A stretch of 64,000 bases of DNA. Source: JAPOXK01 sp965220315. GTDB lineage: Bacteria > Chloroflexota > Dehalococcoidia > Bin125. A program made the position numbers and the translations under genes. Where the stretch lies: positions 1,463,707-1,527,706 of the forward strand of contig CBDCPP010000001.1 of the NCBI GenBank assembly GCA_965220315.1. Reading direction: 5' to 3'. Shown one piece after another: positions 60,888-64,000 of this stretch; position 1 is the stretch's first letter, and the number at the start of each line of letters is the position of its first letter. A model generated the notes under the pieces. That model had not been told where the DNA came from. It was given only the letters and a program-made list of their open reading frames with translations, and did no database searches.

Positions 60888-61145
60888 GCCAACTCCACCT
60901 TCGTACCCGACCCTCTATAGGCCCTGATAGACCCCTATCACCGACAGCAACGCACACTTCGTCACCAACGCCCGGAGTCTACTGCCGTCACCTCCGCCTC
61001 TGCGCGCCCACCCCACAACCATTGTCAGTTGCTAGCCCAATACCCCACTCACTAGCATGCCCTCTGGCTCGCAAGCCTCGGTTGCCGCGCGCCGAACGGC
61101 CGCCGGCGACCCCACCTAGAGACCCACTCGGAGACGAGGCACAGC
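60888..61145. other. Divergent intergenic region between yqgE and hyuA
   Basis: About 258 bp. No gene seen; it should hold the promoters of both neighbours. Confidence 0.35.
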
Positions 61146-63239
61146 ATGGCGTCCAATACTCGCTACAAAATATCCGTCGATACCGGAGGCACATTCACGG
61201 ACCTCGTCCTCGCCAATCAACAATCCGTTCTCGGCCTCTACAAATCCCCCACTACCGCCGCCGACATGTTCCACGGCATCAAGAGCGCCATGGACCTCGC
61301 CGCCGAGTCCAACGGCCTCACCCTCCACGACCTGCTTGCCACCACCGACGCCTTCGTCTACTCCACCACCGTCTCCACCAACGCCATCCTCGAAGGCAAG
61401 ATCGCTAAAACCGCTTTCTTCGCAACCAAGGGCCATCCAGACAGCCTGCTCTACCGCGAAGGCGGCAAGTTCCAGTCTCACAACCTCGCGATGCCATTCC
61501 CGGAGCCCTATGTGCCCCGCAGCCGCACCTTCGAAATCGAAGAGCGCATCCTCGCGGACGGCACCGTCTACCAGGAACTCGACGAAGACCAAGTCAAGCG
61601 ACAGATCCAACGCCTTCACGACATGGGTGTCGAGGCCGTCGGCGTCTGCCTCCTTTGGTCCCCCGTCAATCAAGACCACGAAAAACGCGTCGGCGCTCTC
61701 CTCAAAGAGTACGCCCCCAATATCGAAGTCACCCTCAGCCACCAGCTCAACCCCATCATCCGTGAATATCGCCGCGCCTCCGCTACCTGCATCGACGCCT
61801 CCATCAAAGCCCTCATGCGCGAGCACCTCACCGAGATCGACTCTCAGCTCCGTGAACTGGGCTTCCAGGGCGACCCTCTCATGGTCACCCACATGTCCGG
61901 CGGCGTGCTTAACCTTGAGGAAATGGTCGTGCGCCCCCTGCACACCGTCGACTCCGGCCCCGCCCTCGCCCCCGTCGCCGGCCTCGCCTACGCCGAAGCC
62001 GACGTCGATACCGACTACTCCGATCTTCTCGTCGTCGACGCCGGGGGCACCTCCTTCGACGTCAGCCTCACCCGCAACGGTGCCATCCTCTACACACGCG
62101 AGAAGTGGCTGGGCGAAAAGTGGTCCGGCCACATGACCGGCCTGCCCGCCGTCGATACCCGCTCCGTAGGCGCCGGCGGCGGCTCCATCGCCTATGTCGA
62201 CGCCGGTGGCCTCCTGCAAGTCGGTCCTGAAAGCGCCGGTGCCAACCCCGGCCCCGCCTGCTACAACCTCGGCGGCGACCGCCCCACCGTCACCGATGCC
62301 GCCGTCGTCCTGGGACACATCGATCCCGCCTATTTTCTCGGCGGCCGTATGACCCTAGACCCCGCCCTAGCGAAAGCCGCCATCGACACTCACGTCGCCA
62401 CTCCCCTCAACCTCTCTACAGAAGCCGCCGCCCAAGCCATCATCACCGTCTCCTCGGAGCGCATGCGCGGCTTCATTAGTGAGATGACCATCTCCCAAGG
62501 CCTTGACCCCCGCGAATCGCTCATGATCGCCGGCGGCGGCTCCGCAGGCCTCACCATCGTCGGCATTGCTCGTGAACTCAGCGTCTCTCACGTCCTCATC
62601 CCCAAACTCGCCGCCGGCCTCAGCGCCATAGGTGGCCAGTACTCAGACCTCATGGCCACTTTCTCTCGCGGCTGGCACTCCACCTCCAAAGACTTTGACG
62701 CCGACGGCGTCAACAACGCCCTCCGCGAAATCGCCAACGACATGGGCGACTTCTTCCGCCGCGTCAACATGGAAGGCGAGCAGATCCGGCAGTTCATCTG
62801 CGAGGCTCGCTACGTCCATCAAGTCTGGGAGCTCGACGTCAACCTCGGCAGTAAGGATCACATCGAAGGCGAAGCGGACCTCAAAGCTCTCCAGGACGAG
62901 TTCGACCGCGTCCACATGGAGCTCTTCCACGTCAACCAGCCCGGCCACGAAATCGAAATGATCAACTGGCGCGGAGAGGCTCGCGTCCGCCTCCCTCGCC
63001 CCGAACTCCTCGGCGCCAGCGGCGGCAACGGCGACAGCGCCCATGCCAGCCAGCGCACCGCTTACTTCGAAGGTCAAGCCCTCGATACCGCGATCTACAC
63101 CGGCGCCTCTCTCGCTCCCGGCACCAAGATCGACGGCCCCGCCATCATCGAAGAGCCCACGACCACCATCGTCGTCATCCCCGGCGCCCAAGTCACCGTG
63201 CGCCCCGCTCACTATCTCGTTGGCGTTGGCCCCAGCTAG
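61146..63239 (+). CDS. hyuA: Hydantoinase/oxoprolinase subunit A
   Basis: 697 residues. The N-terminal nucleotide-binding motif is ISVDTGGTFTDLVL, with a second acidic glycine-rich site LLVVDAGGTSFDVSL (~297). Further ATPase-fold parts are GAGGGSIAYVDAGG and ESLMIAGGGSAG. The family performs ATP-dependent ring opening of 5-oxoproline, N-methylhydantoin or related compounds, or carboxylation of acetone-type substrates. The C-terminal domain (AIYTGASLAPGTKIDGPAII) is as expected. It is followed by hyuB after 116 bp; together they form the active complex. The substrate is not readable. Confidence 0.93.
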   Translation: MASNTRYKISVDTGGTFTDLVLANQQSVLGLYKSPTTAADMFHGIKSAMDLAAESNGLTLHDLLATTDAFVYSTTVSTNAILEGKIAKTAFFATKGHPDSLLYREGGKFQSHNLAMPFPEPYVPRSRTFEIEERILADGTVYQELDEDQVKRQIQRLHDMGVEAVGVCLLWSPVNQDHEKRVGALLKEYAPNIEVTLSHQLNPIIREYRRASATCIDASIKALMREHLTEIDSQLRELGFQGDPLMVTHMSGGVLNLEEMVVRPLHTVDSGPALAPVAGLAYAEADVDTDYSDLLVVDAGGTSFDVSLTRNGAILYTREKWLGEKWSGHMTGLPAVDTRSVGAGGGSIAYVDAGGLLQVGPESAGANPGPACYNLGGDRPTVTDAAVVLGHIDPAYFLGGRMTLDPALAKAAIDTHVATPLNLSTEAAAQAIITVSSERMRGFISEMTISQGLDPRESLMIAGGGSAGLTIVGIARELSVSHVLIPKLAAGLSAIGGQYSDLMATFSRGWHSTSKDFDADGVNNALREIANDMGDFFRRVNMEGEQIRQFICEARYVHQVWELDVNLGSKDHIEGEADLKALQDEFDRVHMELFHVNQPGHEIEMINWRGEARVRLPRPELLGASGGNGDSAHASQRTAYFEGQALDTAIYTGASLAPGTKIDGPAIIEEPTTTIVVIPGAQVTVRPAHYLVGVGPS

Positions 63240-63355
63240 CAAGCGAGTACCGTCCCTGCAAACGATTAACGACTACTCTGATCCGACCTCCATGCCCGTG
63301 AGCAATGACTGCCCGCTAGCAGCAACCGTGCGGCGGTCTCGCCTCAGGAGAAGTC

Positions 63356-64000
63356 ATGTCTAACCGCGACGAGCGAACGATCGACCCAGTGCAACTCTTG
63401 GTGATGGCCAACCGCATCGACGGCATCACCCGCGAGATGACCAATACTCTCGTTCGCACCGCCCGCTCCACTACCCTCGCCGTCCGCGACTTCTCCACCT
63501 CCATCTCCGACGTCAACCATGAACTCTTTGCCGCCCCCGAGGGCATCCCTTGCCATGTCTACGGCTCTGGCCTCCTCTGCGAAACCATGGCCGACTACCA
63601 CCCCGACTTCAAAGAGGGCGACGCCTTCCTCCACAACGACCCCTACCTCGGTAACTCCCACCCCGCCGACCACACTATCCTTGTCCCCGTCTTCTTCGAG
63701 GGCGAGCACATCTTCACCACCTGCATCAAGGCTCATCAAGCCGACTGTGGCAACGCCCTTCCCACCACCTACATGCCCAAAGCCATTGACGTCTATGCCG
63801 AGGGCGCTCTCATCTTCCCCTGCGTCAAGATCCAAGAGAACTACCAGGATGTCGGCGACATCGTCCGCATGTGCCAGAAGCGCATCCGCGTCCCGGAGAT
63901 TTGGTATGGCGACTATCTCGCCATGCTTGCCGCCGGTCGCGTCGGCGAGCAGCGCATCAAGGACTTCTGTCAGAAGTACGGCCTCGAAACCGTCAAGCGC
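63356..64000 (+). CDS. hyuB: Hydantoinase/oxoprolinase subunit B, 5' part (runs off the window)
   Basis: 215 residues visible from ATG 63356, which has AGGAG six bases upstream. The start DPVQLLVMANRIDGITREMT and the segments SVxDFSTSI, GDAFLHNDPYLGNSHPADHT and KAHQADCGNALP are the signature N-terminus of HyuB/AcxB-type subunits, including the His/Asp residues of the metal site. About 350-400 more residues should follow outside the window. It is the partner of HyuA. Confidence 0.93.
   Translation, partial: MSNRDERTIDPVQLLVMANRIDGITREMTNTLVRTARSTTLAVRDFSTSISDVNHELFAAPEGIPCHVYGSGLLCETMADYHPDFKEGDAFLHNDPYLGNSHPADHTILVPVFFEGEHIFTTCIKAHQADCGNALPTTYMPKAIDVYAEGALIFPCVKIQENYQDVGDIVRMCQKRIRVPEIWYGDYLAMLAAGRVGEQRIKDFCQKYGLETVKR

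Noticed and set aside
61116..62318. 400-codon minus-strand frame opposite hyuA
   Set aside because: Gly/Val/Asp-rich antisense shadow; hyuA is unambiguous.

Overview
The window is a GC-rich bacterial chromosome segment. The mixture of tandem CaiB/BaiF CoA-transferases, hydantoinase/oxoprolinase subunits, Pro/Thr/Ala-linker lipoproteins, a glycine-betaine uptake system, F420/PPOX-type and NYN proteins suggests Chloroflexota (SAR202/Dehalococcoidia-like), possibly an uncultured lineage. This placement is an inference from protein style, not from a marker gene.

Layout. 1-3271: chromosomal flank with the end of an ABC-transporter ATPase and two overlapping CoA-transferase genes. 3272-3347: an intact tRNA-Ala(GGC). 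3303-36281: a ~33 kb integrative element, bounded by a 46-bp direct repeat of the 3' part of that tRNA, with a tyrosine integrase just inside the right end. 36282-64000: chromosomal flank with a branched-chain amino-acid-type ABC transporter (liv), a glycine-betaine ABC transporter (proVWX), a molybdopterin oxidoreductase, a Rossmann/DUF2867 protein, a decayed beta-propeller lipoprotein, a peptide-binding lipoprotein, a frameshifted ammonium transporter, several small metabolic or stress genes, and the hyuA/hyuB pair that runs off the end.

The element has a replication/transfer core (HTH regulator, primase-polymerase-like protein, SF1 helicase, terminase-small-subunit-like protein and two decayed copies, DUF5679 zinc protein, integrase) and a large cargo that looks like a defence island: a DUF5343 + TIGR02391 pair, a TIR/deoxyribosyltransferase-like P-loop ATPase, a 1120-residue type ISP-like restriction-methylase, a DUF262/DUF1524 GmrSD-like nuclease, a DUF4268 nuclease-like protein, and a 1252-residue TPR-GreA/B-C-PIN protein. 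It also carries exported proteins and two paralogous SANT/Myb-like proteins with at least three decayed relatives.

The signals not explained by ordinary annotation are: a conserved non-coding element with promoter-like boxes beside both SANT-type genes; an inverted-repeat cluster upstream of the replication genes; four TCGGRCAGCC repeats between the integrase and attR; a shared promoter/signal-peptide cassette on two lipoprotein genes, one of which has lost the aligned start codon; and several genes split by single in-frame stop codons. In the flank, the PQQ-type propeller gene has two stop codons exactly where the repeat Trp should be, and the ammonium transporter gene carries an 8-bp tandem duplication plus a 1-nt loss.
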